Shown here in pieces: positions 1 through 12,421 of a DNA stretch of 64,000 nucleotides. The DNA is taken from assembly GCA_033819885.1 (NCBI GenBank), contig JAQYUZ010000020.1, positions 62,001 through 126,000 on the forward strand, read 5' to 3'. Position 1 is the stretch's first letter, and the number at the start of each line of letters is the position of its first letter. The notes under the pieces are model-generated. The model did not search any database. It was not told the origin of the DNA and worked only from the letters and a program-made list of their open reading frames with translations. The translations under genes were made by a program, and so were the position numbers. Origin of the DNA: Microbotryomycetes sp. JL201 (taxonomy: Eukaryota > Basidiomycota > Microbotryomycetes).

Positions 1-1
1 A

Positions 2-49
2 CAATTTGAGTTTGCCGAGGAACTGAACATGAGATCGGGCGGCAAGTGA
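2..49 (+). CDS. Possible 3' end of an off-window gene
   Basis: From base 2 a plus-strand frame reads QFEFAEELNMRSGGK and then a TGA at 47-49. The composition looks like the charged C-terminal tail of a real protein, but 15 codons are too few to identify a family. The rest of the gene would lie left of the window. It could equally be a chance open frame. Confidence 0.25.
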   Translation, partial: QFEFAEELNMRSGGK

Positions 50-584
50 CCAACTGTAGGGTAGCTTCAGGCGCAGGAGGACTGTAGCATGTGACGTTTG
101 AATAGTTTCATCAAAATCCCTGTTAGGGCGTTTGTCAGTCTACACCGCTCGAAAGCGCAGCTGCCCTTCGTTCGGCCACAGAATTTCAGAGTTGGGATGC
201 GAACAGGCCGGAGCAGCCATCACACTTATGCCAAGTGAGAGTATGCACCTTTGCGAGAGTTCATGCCTGAACTTGAATTGGCAACCATGTGCACTCTGTC
301 GAGAGAGCGCCGATTTTGCCGCTACCAAAGGGCTAAACTGATCTCCATCAAGAAGGCTGACATGCGGGTCTATGCGTCATCTCTTTGTTGAACCGTTACG
401 AACGCACACGGGGATTTCCTTTTTCTGGCGCAGGCATTGCCACGGCAAACCGCATGGTCGCCAGCTCCGTCGATGACGCTAATGAACGGCTCGGCGGGCC
501 GGCGCGACTCGGCCCTGCGTGCCAACAGGGGGACCCTCTTTTGGTTCTCTGGAGACTCCACAGCATTGCAGCAGACCCACAGAA
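50..584. other. Intergenic region upstream of hexose transporter
   Basis: No convincing coding frame is seen here; the open frames on both strands have no recognisable domain and no splice logic. The stretch presumably holds the promoter and 5' UTR of the hexose transporter. I could not identify a specific operator. Confidence 0.5.
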
Positions 585-3026
585 ATGGGCGTCGCACGTG
601 CAGTGTTTTTCTGCACGTTTATTGCGTTTGGTGAGCGCCGCTAACCGGCGAAATCGTCGGGAATTGCAATTGAGCGCACCCGAGCTGACGGGCTGCTTGG
701 TGGTAAACATAGGCGGATTCTTGTTTGGGTAGGCCCAGCTCATGCATGGACCTTGCGCGGCACTGACTTTCGCCACTGTTGGTACCTCTCGTCAGCTATG
801 ACATCGGTGAGTTCGGATTCCGCGCGCTGCCCGGCTCGGCGCTCATTCGTCGCTTCCCTCACTCCACTAGGTGTCATATCAGGCAAGTCCAAGTTGAGAA
901 AGAGCACTCAAGTCCAAGTCTGACCACAGCGCGACCACAGGATGCCTGATTATGCCCGACTTTATCCAACGTTTCGGAACTCCGGTCGAAGGTGGCGGCT
1001 TTGAGCTCGGACCCAACAGGGAGAGCGAAATCACCGCTTTGCTGTCCGCTGGCACATTCTTTGGTGCTCTAGCTCAAGCATTCTTTGCCGATCGCTTTGG
1101 TCGTCGCCTGTCAATCTTTGTACGTCTGATGTTGATTCGCCGGAACGTCCCTGACGGTTCTGACGTGGCGCCACTCCATTCAGGGTTGGGCCGTCATCTT
1201 CACCATCGGCGTCGTCATCCAAACGTCATCTAGCACTGCAATCGGCCAACTCCTCGCCGGCCGATTCATTGCTGGTCTAGGCGTTGGAGCACTGTCAGCC
1301 ATCGTGCCAGGCTTTGCTGCAGAGGCTGCCCCAAAACATTTGCGCGGTACCTTGCTCGTCTTGTACCAAACCCAGATCGCCTTTGGCTTGTTCATCTCTT
1401 ACGTAATCAACCTGGGCACCCACCATCTCTCGGGCTCGGCAGCTTGGCGCATTCCTGTCGGTCTTCGTACGTCTCGTGTAGGAGCGTCAGCGTCTCACAA
1501 TGTTCTGATATGCTCACACTACAATGGACAGAGCTTCTGTTTGGCCTCGTCATCAGTTGCGGTATCCTCCTCTTGCCCGAGTCTCCCCGCCACAGTCTTT
1601 ACATTGGCGATACTGAACGCGCTCGAAGGACGATCGCCACACTCAACTCTTGCTCAGTCGAAGACCCTCTCGTGAACGACATCATGGCCGAGCTCGACGA
1701 AGGCATTCGTGCCGAAAACGATGGAGGCAAAGCCACGTGGTTCGAATGCTTCAGCAAGAGTGTCAGACACAGAACAATTAACGGCATGATGCTCATGTTT
1801 TTCCAACAACTCAACGGACAAAACTTTGCAGTAAGCAGCATTCAAAGTTTCGCCGCCGAGAGCAGGTACTCAATCGGATTGCTTTGATTACAGTATTTCT
1901 ATGGTCCCACGTTCTTTGCATCCGCTGGAACTGGTCTAGACTCTTTCGAAATTCAAGCAGTCCTTGGCGGCGTGTCCTTCGCCATGATTTTCCCAGCTCT
2001 CTACCTGATCGAAACGCTAGGTCGCCGATCCAGCATGCTCATCGGGTCTGTGACGGAATCTGTAAGGCTATTAGCCTCTTTGTTCTCTGCAAAGACTGAC
2101 CGAGTTTGTGTACAGATTTGTGCTCTCATCGCCGGCCTTGTCGGTCATTTCCTAGCTGGCCCGAAAGGCGCTACAGCCGATGAGCTCTCTACACAGCAAA
2201 AGATGGGCAGTCAAGTCGTTATCGCTTTCGTCATCCTTCAAGTCGCGTTCTTCTCGTGAGTCTCTGTCCCTCAACGTGATGAAACCGAGAGCTGATCGAG
2301 CGCCAACCATTGCCCACGCTCTTTCGCTATATTCTGACAGAACATTCTGGGGACCCACTCCGTGGACATACTTGGGAGAATCTTTCCCTCAGCGCGTTCG
2401 GTGAGCGGCCAACATTGCTTCGTTCCGCTGTCGACTGCTGACACTTTTTCTTTACGCAGTTCCAAGTGCATTGCGCTGGGCACGGCTTCAAACTGGTTCT
2501 GGAATTTTATGTTGTCATATGTAAGGGTTTATGACCAGCTGTGGATTTCCGCTCTACAGATAGCTGACCTTGTTTGATGTCTGATTTAGTTCGCGCCCCG
2601 GATCGCAAACGATATTGGCAGTTTGATCTTGCTCATCTTCTGCGGAGTACTTGTCGCAGCTTTCATTTACGTTTACTTTTTCGTTCCGGGTGAGTGCTGC
2701 AACCGTGTAATACCGGATACGGCTCTGACGAGCCGATCTACCTGCCAGAAACCAAGGGCTTGTCTCTCGAACAGGTAGACGAGATGTATCGAAGCAAGGT
2801 CAAGCCATGGCATTCCGCAAATTGGCAACCCACGCTCGGTCAGTCACGCAAAAAGGCCTTTCAAGCAGACACGTACCCTTCTCAGCGCGGCGATGCCGCC
2901 TCGGACATCACGGCCGTTACCGGAGGAGGCAAAGACAAGCACAAGTTTGCGCCCGACCTGTCAACCCTCCAAGAGAACGAAAAATCGGCCGACAAACCAG
3001 AGACTGAAATGCGCGAGTTGGCATGA
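585..3026 (+). CDS. Hexose/monosaccharide transporter, MFS sugar porter family
   Basis: This is a proton-coupled or facilitative sugar transporter of the plasma membrane with the 12-helix sugar porter fold. The first exon (585-630) encodes MGVARAVFFCTFIAF, and small exons then spell the helix 1 signature GGFLFGYDIGVISG (introns 631-712, 729-795, 807-870). The next intron (883-940) begins GCAAGT and is a GC-AG intron; it joins GVISG to CLIMPDFIQRFG. Later landmarks are DRFGRR between helices 2 and 3, GRFIAGLGVGALSAIVP, the PESPR sugar-porter motif after helix 6, QQLNGQNF in helix 7, WGPTPWTYLGESFPQRVR in helix 10 and PETKGLSLEQVDEMY at the end of the core. The tail of about 80 residues is polar and probably cytosolic. 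About ten introns are present. Substrate specificity cannot be read from the sequence. Confidence 0.93.
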
Positions 3027-3350
3027 GGTGTCCACTTTGAGCCAAGTAGACAAAAGTTGGCTGTTGTTCAAGCGAGCTTTCTATCGTGTATCATTCCATG
3101 TTTTGAAATAAAGTCCTGTGTGGTCAGCAACTTCGCTCGGAGGTGCAAGATTTACTCGCCGGGCTCCCGTGGCGCTTGTCCTGGGTCAGATGGCCCCTGG
3201 AATCCGCAAACACGGCCACAGGCCGTGACCCGCGCAGAACCATAAAGTGATGCAGGGCTGTCTCAGTGAGTGATTTGGTCGAGCAATGATGTTGCAGGGA
3301 CTTTGACGAGACCGTATGCGACAACAACAATAAAGAGATGCCGTCTATAT

Positions 3351-5206
3351 TCACTTTGCGACGCCGATGACCGCCACCGCACCTTTTCCACTCTCGCCGA
3401 CACCGTCCCATTTCCACTTCCATCCTTCTCTGTCGAGCATTTTTACGATGCTTGGCATCAGGACGGGCGTAGATCCCGCCGAATGTCGACCGACGCCTGT
3501 CACTATCTTCAAAGGCCGCTGGCCTGGCTGCACACCTTGCGTCTGCAAGTTGGTGTACCACAAATTAAGCGCGTCTTTGACGACAAGTTGGGCATGATGT
3601 AACGTCAAGCCATGCAAATCCACCGTCTCGCGCGCGTTCGGTCCATTGCCAGTTCCAACGAATGACCCCCGAGCGACCTGCCGCTCTCTGACGAGAGCAC
3701 GGGCATGGCGCTCGGCCCAGACCCTCCGCTTGGCATCCAATTCGCGACCCTGCTCGGCCCAGTAGTAGGCTGCGCCGCGTTGAGCAGTGCCACCGCGCTG
3801 AAAGTGCCGCATCGCGTTGCGAATCGCCTCCTCCCTTCTTTGACTATAGTCTGCTTCCATTGTTGCACACTCGCGTACACTGTAAGCTGTCTGGTCATAC
3901 GTTGAACTCGTGTTTAGAGCCGTTTCCAGCTTTCCTTGTCGCCGAGTCATGTTTGGCGACCATGCTACCGACGAAGGTTCGTTGTTTTGCTCATTCGAAA
4001 CGAGCTCGCTCCAGGTCAGCTTGCCTTCGCTCGCCTCGACCTCTTTGATTTTCCGATCCAGGTCCATCGCGTCCGCCAAGTCGCCCTCTGTTGCGCTGAT
4101 CAGCATCTTCCGGTGATCGATAGAAGTTTCAGGTAAGATGTCGGACAGTTGGACTTCGAGATCGTGCCCGCCGGGCACATCAGAGAATGGCCGCGCAGCA
4201 GCGAGCTGGTTGAGCAGAGTCGACAAAGTCAACGCCGTCGAGCAAGAGCAGGCGTAGTAAGTTGACATGATCTTGGTGGCTGGTATATGAAGCATTGATG
4301 CGAGTTGGTCGGCTTCTGATGAGATCGATGCCCATCGGTTAGAGTCCGGCGCCGCCTGCGCAATTGCCGTCTGCGATGCTGGAAACGCCGCCAAGTACGC
4401 GGGTGAGGGTGGACCAGGCAGTCCATAAGCGGGTGATGTTAGAGATATCTTATTCGCGGCTTTAAAAGCTTGCTTCACGCGTCTTTTGGCTTGTTTGTCG
4501 ACCGGTGCAGCCGACTTTTTGCCAATTGAGGCCTGCTCAGCTTTTTCCTCCTCCTCCAATTGATGCAACAGGTCAACCGATAAAAGGTTCTCGACGCACT
4601 TGTCCAATTCGTTATTTGCGGAAGTCAATTGCTTCTCGAGGTTATCTAACCCGATTGATGGAAAAAGGCTGGCGAGCAAGGCCAACGGATCGTCGGGAAT
4701 TGCCCGCTCAACATCCGAAGTGTAGTCTTCCGAGTCTCCGCTCGTCGTGGACGCTATGCTCGCGTCCCAGAAGCGCTGGCTGGCTGCTGAGCGATCTGTT
4801 GGAGCGATTTGATCGCCTTCTGCGAGGTCCCACACCTCGAATCGATCTCCAAGGTCACTGACGGCGCTATTTTGAGCACTTGAGGGCGTTTGAGACCGTC
4901 CGATCGCCAGTGCATGTCCTTGTTGACTTGCACCTTCGACGTCATGGCTGGGTCGCAGGCTTGTCTGGCTTTGTCGCCGATCTTCGCGGTCCGCTGCCAT
5001 TGTCAGGCTCTCAAGTATGCTTCTGAGTTGTCGTTCATCGTCTTCGCTGGGCTCTGGAAAGTCGAGCAACAGCGCAGACACAAGCGACGAGTCCAGCGGC
5101 GGGCAGAAATCGGTCTACAGTCCGGTGTCCCACCAGTCAGCTTCTCTGGCATTCTGAAGTCGTAATCTTTACTTACTATGAGCCTCTGCTCGAGACTCGA
5201 GCTCAT
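3351..5206 (-). CDS. CUE and Smr domain protein (Cue2/N4BP2-like endonuclease)
   Basis: The protein has about 597 residues. Exon 1 (5177-5206, MSSSLEQRLI) is spliced over a 62-nt intron to TDFCPPLDSSL at 5114. A CUE-like ubiquitin-binding helix bundle (DPLALLASLFPSIG) lies near residues 150-195. A coiled DUF1771-type segment with many Arg and Glu lies near 415-490. A C-terminal Smr domain starts at VDLHGLTLHHAQ and carries the second motif GVGRHSAG. Smr domains of this class cleave RNA; yeast Cue2, with the same CUE plus Smr order, cuts mRNA at collided ribosomes in no-go decay. That role here is inferred from architecture. The conserved DLH and GxGxHS motifs are intact, so the nuclease is probably active. 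The gene is convergent with the hexose transporter and divergent from the FUSC-family gene. Confidence 0.85.
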
Positions 5207-5561
5207 GCTGTTGGCGCCGGAAGCAAAGGGAATTCGAGGAATATTATTGCCAAATCTTCCTTCGGAAAGAAAAAGGGTAATTTCACTGACTAGTGTCAGG
5301 ATGCGACACATTGTGTCACGCGGCTGATCGAATGTTGGATAGACCCGAGAATCGAGCCGTTCGTGTCTGCGCGTCCGTGCGCGTTCGGCAGTCAAATCCC
5401 GAGCTACGAACAACCACCTTTTCGACTCAAGGACCTGTGAGCCAAAGGTGACATTTGACAGAACCAACTTCAAGTCGACGACGAGGTGACTTGTCAGTGC
5501 GCGCAGACACGTGATCAGGGTCTGTGCGCTCGTCGGAAACGGCAATTGTTAATCGGCGCGC
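5207..5561. promoter_or_regulatory. Divergent promoter region (Smr gene / FUSC gene)
   Basis: These 355 bases separate the start codons of the minus-strand Smr gene and the plus-strand membrane protein gene. The open frame that runs through it on the minus strand has no family resemblance and is taken as chance. A shared bidirectional promoter is likely from the geometry; no specific binding site was identified. Confidence 0.4.
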
Positions 5562-8500
5562 ATGACGGCACGCAATGGCGTCAGACATCCACATTTCACG
5601 CTTGATGTCGAGGAGCACGAGTACGACGATGTGAACGAGACTGAAGCTCGGACTCTCGCCGCACAAGCTGAGCGGGACAACCCAGTCGATGAGGACCGAA
5701 ATGGGAGTTCTACGTATGAACGTGACAGGGCAACAGGGCAGGCAAAAGCTGAAGAGCTCAAAGAGAAAGGCACATATCCGCCTGCAACTAGTCCGCAGCT
5801 ACAAAGCCCGCCGCTTGCACACAGCAGCAAAACGGTGGCACGAAAGCCATTCTACGCCGGCTGGTTCGATCCCTTGCCCAGGTGGCTCGCCTGGATACCT
5901 CCTCACTTGAACTGGAAAGGCATCAGACCAGTTGTGCGGGCCTCCATTGCGGCATGGTGTGGCCTGTTGCTCCTGTTGATTCCGTCCAGTCAGAGGATGC
6001 TGGGTCAAGCAAGCTTCCTATGCTTGGTCGGTGCGCTTGTACACAACGTTGCTCAGGCTTTTCCTCGTTGAGACTCACTGCCAAAATTCACAGTCACCGT
6101 AATCTCTCCCGCCGCATACCCAATCGCTACCATGCTCGAAACGACCTTCTTTCAATTCCTGCTCGTCGCAGTGCGTACTCGGTGGGGATGACAGAAACAA
6201 GCGCTGATCCGCGTAATGACAACAGAGTAGCTGGGCGTGGGCCTGCATCACGAGTGCGTGATGGTCATTCGATGCCAGACGCCCGCTAACGGCGTTTGCT
6301 TCCAGTTGCGATCGCACACGCAGTTCGCACAGAGTTCAAATTCTCGCAGAGCCAGTTTCAGCAATATGCAGCGCAGAAACTCGCCAATTCTGGATTGACA
6401 GGAGCTGCCCTGACAAATGCCATACAAGAGGATCTGTACCATGGCGCATACACCGAGGCTGCGTCGAGTGTTGTCTGCGCCGTCATGTTTGGAGTTGCTG
6501 CCGGCTTTTTGCTGTGGCTCCGGGGCTATCTCGGCCCCGGACCCATTCTTTTCGGCGTTATCTTTGGCCTGATCTTGCAGGCCATCACCGTGACGATCGC
6601 AGCGCTGATACCGTATGCAAACTACTCCCTGGGCGTGAGCCAGCGTTTGACCAACCGAGAAGACAAAGCTTGTAAACTTACACGGCCTTGACACGACAGC
6701 TCGTCTTCTTCCTGCCATTCACATGTCAGCAAGCCATTCAGTTGGCTTGCACTGTGTTTATCATTCCCGAGACCTTGGCGCATCAATTTGCTGATCGAAT
6801 GATAGCCGTGTTGGTCCCCCTGAAGGCAGCGGTGCAGCAACAGCAAGACATGCTCGATACTGATCCACGTACTCAGGACTGGCTCAAGCATAAAAGCTTG
6901 CGCGAATTGACGACAAAAGCGGTCGGGGGACTAGCTCTGCTCTCGGCATCGGAACACAACCTCACGCGCGAGGTGACCTATGCCAGGATCAGTGGACGTG
7001 ACTTTGCCCGCCTCCTGACCAACGTGCGTCTGCTCGTTTCTCGCACGTCTGGTTTCGTTCGCTTCTACGAGATTGTGGAGCAACATTTGCATCGCGGCGA
7101 ATCGGAAGGCAAAGGTGGCCCCGTGGCGGACGACTTGGTGGTGCGCTTGGGACGATCACGCCATGCTTCAGTGGACAATACTCCAGCGTCGACTCGTCCA
7201 CCAAGCCCGACAAGGCCTAGCAAGCGACCCGAAAGGACAAGCAGCGGCGCAGACCCGGCCGAGCTGTCTCGTGCTCTGGAAAGCGCCAGTAGCACTATTC
7301 GGCCAGCGCTCAGCACGGGCAACACGTCAGCGACTCCTCAGCGAGCGCAAACGACGACAGCAATAAGTAGAAACGCCTCGTCGTCATCACTTACGGAAGG
7401 CAACGTGGACGATCCGAGACGTGTCAGCCTCGACTTTGATCCGCATCGACATCAATCTCACCACGGATGGTACCATCGTCGTAGACCAAGGTCGAGGCAT
7501 CGTAATCCCCGTGAAGCGAGCCACATCAGCTTGCCATCACTTCTGCAGGATGTTTTGCATGCGAACGTAGAAGTCCCTCGACCTGTGGGCCTTGTCGAGT
7601 CTATGCGGTATGCTGACTTGGAAGATCAACTCGCAAATCCGCAAGACGAGCAGCACATTCAGGAGATTGTTGCACTGCTGAAGATCGCGAGCAGCGACCT
7701 CATTGACACGCTAGGCGAGTCCGTCGAGCACTTGATCGCCGCGATTCATAGGCTCAAGGAGACGGACGGTATTTGGTCCAATTTGTTCAGACGGTACGAT
7801 GCCGCCGCGCACAAAGCTGCATGTCAAGCCACACATCAACAGCTGCAGCGACTTACCGAGGCCATTAACATGTACCGCGATGAAGAGCGGCTTAAAGTCA
7901 TTGCTCCATTCCATCGCCTGTTTGATCCCATCGGCGCAGAAGCGGCCAATCATGACATGGACACAGTGCACGAGTTTGGCGCACCCAGCCATAGAGGCTT
8001 ATTCTGGGTCCTCTCGTACCAATTCAGTTTGCTCGGCTGGGGAGACGCACTGCTCGACGTGTTCAAGGAAGTGGCAAAGATTGAGGAAAAAAGGACGCGA
8101 TTGAGGATCTGGACCCCGAAGTGGGCCAAGGTGCAGTTTGGTAATCCAGACGAGAATGCACCCTTCGAGGAAGAGGTGAGCGAGTATGAAACAGGTTTCG
8201 AGGGTGGCTGTTTAACGACTCGTACGAAACCAGAACCCCGACATGCTCTCTCGACTTGATCCAAAAGCGTTTGTTGCCGCTCGTAATCCAGACTACCGTC
8301 CGCCACAGACTCGCTCGCAAATCATTGGTATCTGGGCATACGATGCCTTGCACTTTTTCACTCGTAAAGACTTTTTGTTTGCGACCAAAGTTGCCATCAT
8401 CTTGGCGCTCGTGTCGATGCCTGCGTATTTTCCGACGACAGCTTGGTTCTTTTATCGAGAGCGTGGCGTCTGGGTCATCATCATGGTCGCCTTGTCGTCA

Positions 8501-9997
8501 ACTCAGTACGTTGGTGACACGGTCTACGCTTTCGTACGTGTACCAGATGATCGGATGTGAGCGAAATTCTAAGGCATTTACGCAGGTTGTTCGAGTGTTT
8601 GGCACGATTGCAGGTGGCGCACTCGGTCTCCTTATATGGACAATCGCAGCTCAGAACGGTCGCGGCAACCCGTACGCTCTTGGCGCGGTCATGGCCGTCG
8701 CTTTGCCGTTCATCATGTTTTTCCGTGTCCACTACACGCCGCCTATTGAAGCCATTCTGCCCACCGTGACCATCATGCTTGTCGTTGGATATTCGTGGCA
8801 AAATGCGCAGATGCCGAGAATTGGTTCCATCGGCTACGGATGGGACGTCGCATGGCGACGCATGGTCTGTGTATTGATCGGCATCAGCAGTCAGTGAACC
8901 GGATCTGGTCCATTCGCTCAGCTAATCTTTGACATTATGCAGTCGCCTTTGTCGGAGCGTACCTGCCTCCAAAAGTGACGCAAAAGGGTACTATCCGCAA
9001 AACATACGCCAAAGTTGCACTTCAACTTGGTGGTGTGGTGTGCCAGGTCTTGTCATTCGCGCTCTGCAAAGAGAACAGAGTGACGAGGCCGCCCAAGAGC
9101 GTCGTCAAACGAATCACTGCTTTGCGGTAACTACGAATGTTTCACAAGGCGGGGCCCAAGCAGTTACTGACCGTGATTCGCTTTTCAGTGTCAAAATTGG
9201 CAAGACGACGGCTCGTAAACAAATGGTCCGGTTCGAGCGAAGTCTACGCGGGCCGTGGCCAGCAGAGCATTGTGAGCCAAGAGTGTATGTTGCGACGCGC
9301 ATGAGGGTCTGACAACATTACGGTTGGGACAGACGCGGCCATTCAAACGCTCGAAACTGAAATCCTCGAACTGCTTGGACTGTTTACTGCTGTGCTCGCT
9401 TCCCTCGACGCCAAATGGACGAAAGCACTTTTGCAACGTACTCAACTCGCCAATTCCGACTTTGTCGGATCCGTTTGTTTTGCTTTCCAGACGATCGGTC
9501 TCTGCCTCGAACATGGGGTCCCAGTTCCGATGATCTACAACCCCCTGCTCGAAAGATTCTTGAGAGCACCAGAAACATTGGAGTTGCACAGACCGTACGG
9601 TTATGATGTTGTCTTGTGTCCGACAGAAGGCTTGCAAGACCACGATCCGGATCACGCTCATGGCGACCAAGACTTGAGCGGATTGCCAACTCATGTCGAT
9701 CTCGCTACATTGTCAAGTTTGGAATACTTGAGGTTTAGTACTGGCGTCAGTATAGCGTACGCATTATGGAACAGGGTAGACAGACTCATGTTTGTGACCA
9801 AAAGTCTCGTGGGCGAGTCGTACCTTGTTTATGGACTTGACAAGACTCGGAGGCGAGATTGGGCATGGTCGGCTGCTGGAGGTGGACGTTTGAGTGCATC
9901 GAGAACGAGAGACGACAGCGAGAGGAGAGGCTTGTTGGGTTTGGACGACAGTGCCCGGCCAAGTTTAGACACTCCGACGCCCGAGCGTATGGTATGA
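5562..9997 (+). CDS. FUSC/ArAE-type membrane protein (Bre4-like, DUF2421)
   Basis: A large multi-exon gene for a putative transporter. The N-terminal about 100 residues are hydrophilic, followed by LNWKGIRPVVRASIAAWC and a six-helix block typical of the fungal ArAE_2 N-terminal domain. Recognisable helices are LLLLLIPSSQRMLGQASF, SVVCAVMFGVAAGFLLWL and ILFGVIFGLILQAITVTI. A long soluble middle rich in Ser, Arg and His follows (about 7100-7560). A second membrane block comes from about 8230: KVAIILALVSMPAYFP, WVIIMVALSSTQYVGDT and GGALGLLIWTIAAQNGRG. A DUF2421-like C-terminal domain ends near 9997. The family includes yeast Bre4 (brefeldin A sensitivity) and resembles bacterial aromatic-acid exporters; the substrate is unknown. 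At least nine exons are present; some small exon borders near 6100-6300 and 9130-9350 are uncertain. Confidence 0.85.
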
Positions 9998-10021
9998 AGC
10001 GGTCACCCTTGTTGTAGAAGC

Positions 10022-10040
10022 GTAAATATATATATAACAA
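10022..10040. terminator. AT-rich 3' processing region between convergent genes
   Basis: The 103-bp gap between the converging ends of the FUSC gene (9997) and kynurenine monooxygenase (10101) contains a TAAATATATATATAAC run. TATATA-type efficiency elements are common at fungal poly(A) sites, so this may serve one or both genes. This is inferred from position and composition only. Confidence 0.35.
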
Positions 10041-10100
10041 CGAACATGCAAAATATTACAGACAAGAAGCGATAAATTCTAGATTCCCAAGGATGAGGAA

Positions 10101-11964
10101 TCAATTTCGACGCGGACCAAACCAAGCCTTGCCAACGAACCAGCCCAGCGCGGCGACGGTCGACACGGTCAAACCAAGACCGACAGTCAACACTTTTTGC
10201 TGCCACTGCCTCCGCCTCAATACCTCCTCGTACGCGAGTCCCCACTTGAATGTCGTCATCCTATACAAACTATCCCAAACGCCGCCTTGACCTAGCTTTT
10301 GGTTGTAGCCTTTGTTGGCTGGAGGCGACGGAATCCAGCCTTGCCTGGCCAATGACGTGATGAGTGAGTCGAGGGACAAGCGCAAGAGGTACAGAGGATC
10401 GACGACGGATGAAGCCATCTCGGCATAGTTGGAGTGCGCCAAGGACTGAATCGCCTTGATCGAAGGCGCACGCAGAGTCGTATATGTTGCGAGCGCCAAT
10501 GCGAGTCGTTCAGTCATCGAACTTGAGCTCGGTGACGGTACTGGCGGTAGACTTGGGCTGTTGGACGAGAACGGAAGTGGGGACGGCACGAGCGGCGAAG
10601 GCGAAGCTTGATAAGTGTCGAGCAGAGATGACAGAAACCTGACGTCTTCAAAACCGCAGTTCATGCCTTGGCCGTAAAATGGGACCATGGCATGCGCTGC
10701 ATCGCCGATCAAGAGTGCCTTGCCTGAAAAGTGGTAAGGCGAGCACTGCGCGCAGGGAACCCGTTGTCAGTCCGAGCGACCTCATTCGCAGTCCGAGGCC
10801 ATGACTCACTTCAACTGTGATCAAGCCGTCCTTGGGGTTGTGTCGCCAATCAAGCAGCAAGTTTTGCTCGCCTATGAGCTCGAGCGCGTCCGGAAATTCT
10901 TGTCGGAACAGATCGATGACTGCATTCGCGGTCGTACCGTTGCGAGCCAGTTTTGCATCAAGTGAATCAAACGTCGACTGGTGAGCAAATAGCGTGACTG
11001 TAAAGCTCCTGTCCTATAAATCACAATGAGGTAAGATAACAGCGGCAAACTGCTGCGTTGGCATGCTGCTCACTTGGTTCGGCAGAGCGATGAGCATCAA
11101 CTCTCCTCTAGGCCAGATGTGCAAGTAGTTTGGATCGAGCTGAAATGTCGAGCCCGGGCCTGCTGGAATCGATAGTTCGAGGTATGCGTGCGGTGCCCAG
11201 TATTGTTTGTAGTTGAACCTGAAAGCGGCAGGAGACCGTCTCTGTCAGGTATAGCGAATTTCAAGCAATGCAGAGCGTGCCTACCTTGTGCCTCCTCCAC
11301 GCATCATTTCCCTTCTGACTCTGGAGTAGGCTCCGTCTGCGCCAATGACGAGGTCAAAGTGGCGTTTTGACTGTCCAACGTCTCTGTTGCCAAGCGTCAC
11401 ATCGACACCGTCGTCTATCCGCATGTCCATCTCGACCAATTTGGTGTCAAACAGAACAGAGACTGAACCTCGTCCCGTTTTGGGCAAGCCATCGAGGTGA
11501 TCGAGCAAGTGAACGCCGAGCTCGTGCCTAGATATGCTCCTGATGACTTCTCCTTCATCCACGAACCCGTAATCTTGAGCGATCTTTGCCACCGAACGAG
11601 CGTGATCGTCATCGGCTGAACTCGCGGCCGAGTGTTTGCGCTTTGTGAATCGTGCTTTGGACGACGATTCTGCGTTGCGATGGATCATTCTACCTCTCAT
11701 GGCGATGCCTTTGCTGACGACGAGCTGTGCGAGCTTTGCGCTGACGCTGTGGACGGCTTCGATGCCGCGCGGCGACAAGGCCAAGTTGATACTGCGCGCA
11801 CGGCCCGAGCCCTCGCCCGATCCGCCTGCAGACGCGCGCGATAGCCTTGGATCTGACCTGGACTCGACGAGCGTGACTTGCCAGCCGCGTTGGGCGAGCA
11901 TGGCGCTGCAGAGCGAGCCGACAAGGCCCGCGCCGACAACCAAAACTTGCCGATTGTCAGCCAT
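10101..11964 (-). CDS. BNA4: Kynurenine 3-monooxygenase
   Basis: FAD-dependent hydroxylase converting L-kynurenine to 3-hydroxykynurenine in the kynurenine route from tryptophan to NAD, normally at the mitochondrial outer membrane. The start is taken at 11964, MADNRQVLVVGAGLVGS, because the frame upstream has no ATG. The Rossmann GxGxxG lies in VVGAGLVGS. The family-specific RSINLALSPRG follows, then the second FAD motif VIGADGAYSRVRREM. Exons near 11220-11090 and 11030-10810 encode HAYLELSIPAGPG, LHIWPRGELMLIALPNQ and DRSFTVTLFAHQ. The strongest signature is GDAAHAMVPFYGQGMNCGFED in the last exon. A C-terminal hydrophobic helix (GLGLTVSTVAALGWFVG) fits the membrane anchor known for the family. 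A Ser/Pro-rich insert near 10550 is unusual. Confidence 0.95.
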
Positions 11965-12421
11965 CGAGCGTACGAAGCGGCGCAGCGACGCGCTGACAGC
12001 TGATAAAGAGCTCGAAAGAGGCGCTGGGGCGTGTCGGGAAGCGCGATCGAGTCGCTCGGAGCTGGCGAAGGCAATCGATGACAAAAAAAGAAGGCCGAAT
12101 CCCGATCACAGTCAATTCACGACAGACCGAGTCAAGCAGACGGCGACTGGCGCGTCAGTGTCAGGCTCAGGGCCGAGTAGGGCGCCCTACACCACTTTAT
12201 TGGCAGTGGCACTTTTTCACGTGACTCGACAGGGGGGAGACCGAGTGACAGAGAAGGAGACAGAGTAATTCAAGCAGGGGAATGACTGAGATCTCTGTAT
12301 TCATTCGTCAGCTGAGCTCCTCTGTGCTGCACAGCAACACGCCATCGGCTGCGCGTCATCGCCTCCGCCGCGTTCCAGGCACTGCCTTTGCACGTCCTCG
12401 AGACTCCTTATAGCCGAGAAT
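11965..12421. promoter_or_regulatory. Divergent promoter region (BNA4 / Ysc84-like gene)
   Basis: These 457 bases lie between the divergent start codons. The minus-strand frame stays open upstream of the BNA4 ATG to about 12084 but begins with no ATG, so I treat it as leader. No specific regulatory site is evident. Confidence 0.4.

Noticed and set aside
11965-12084. Upstream extension of the kynurenine 3-monooxygenase frame
   Set aside because: The frame is open but begins with TTG, not ATG; the Rossmann motif sits just after the ATG at 11964, as in other family members.
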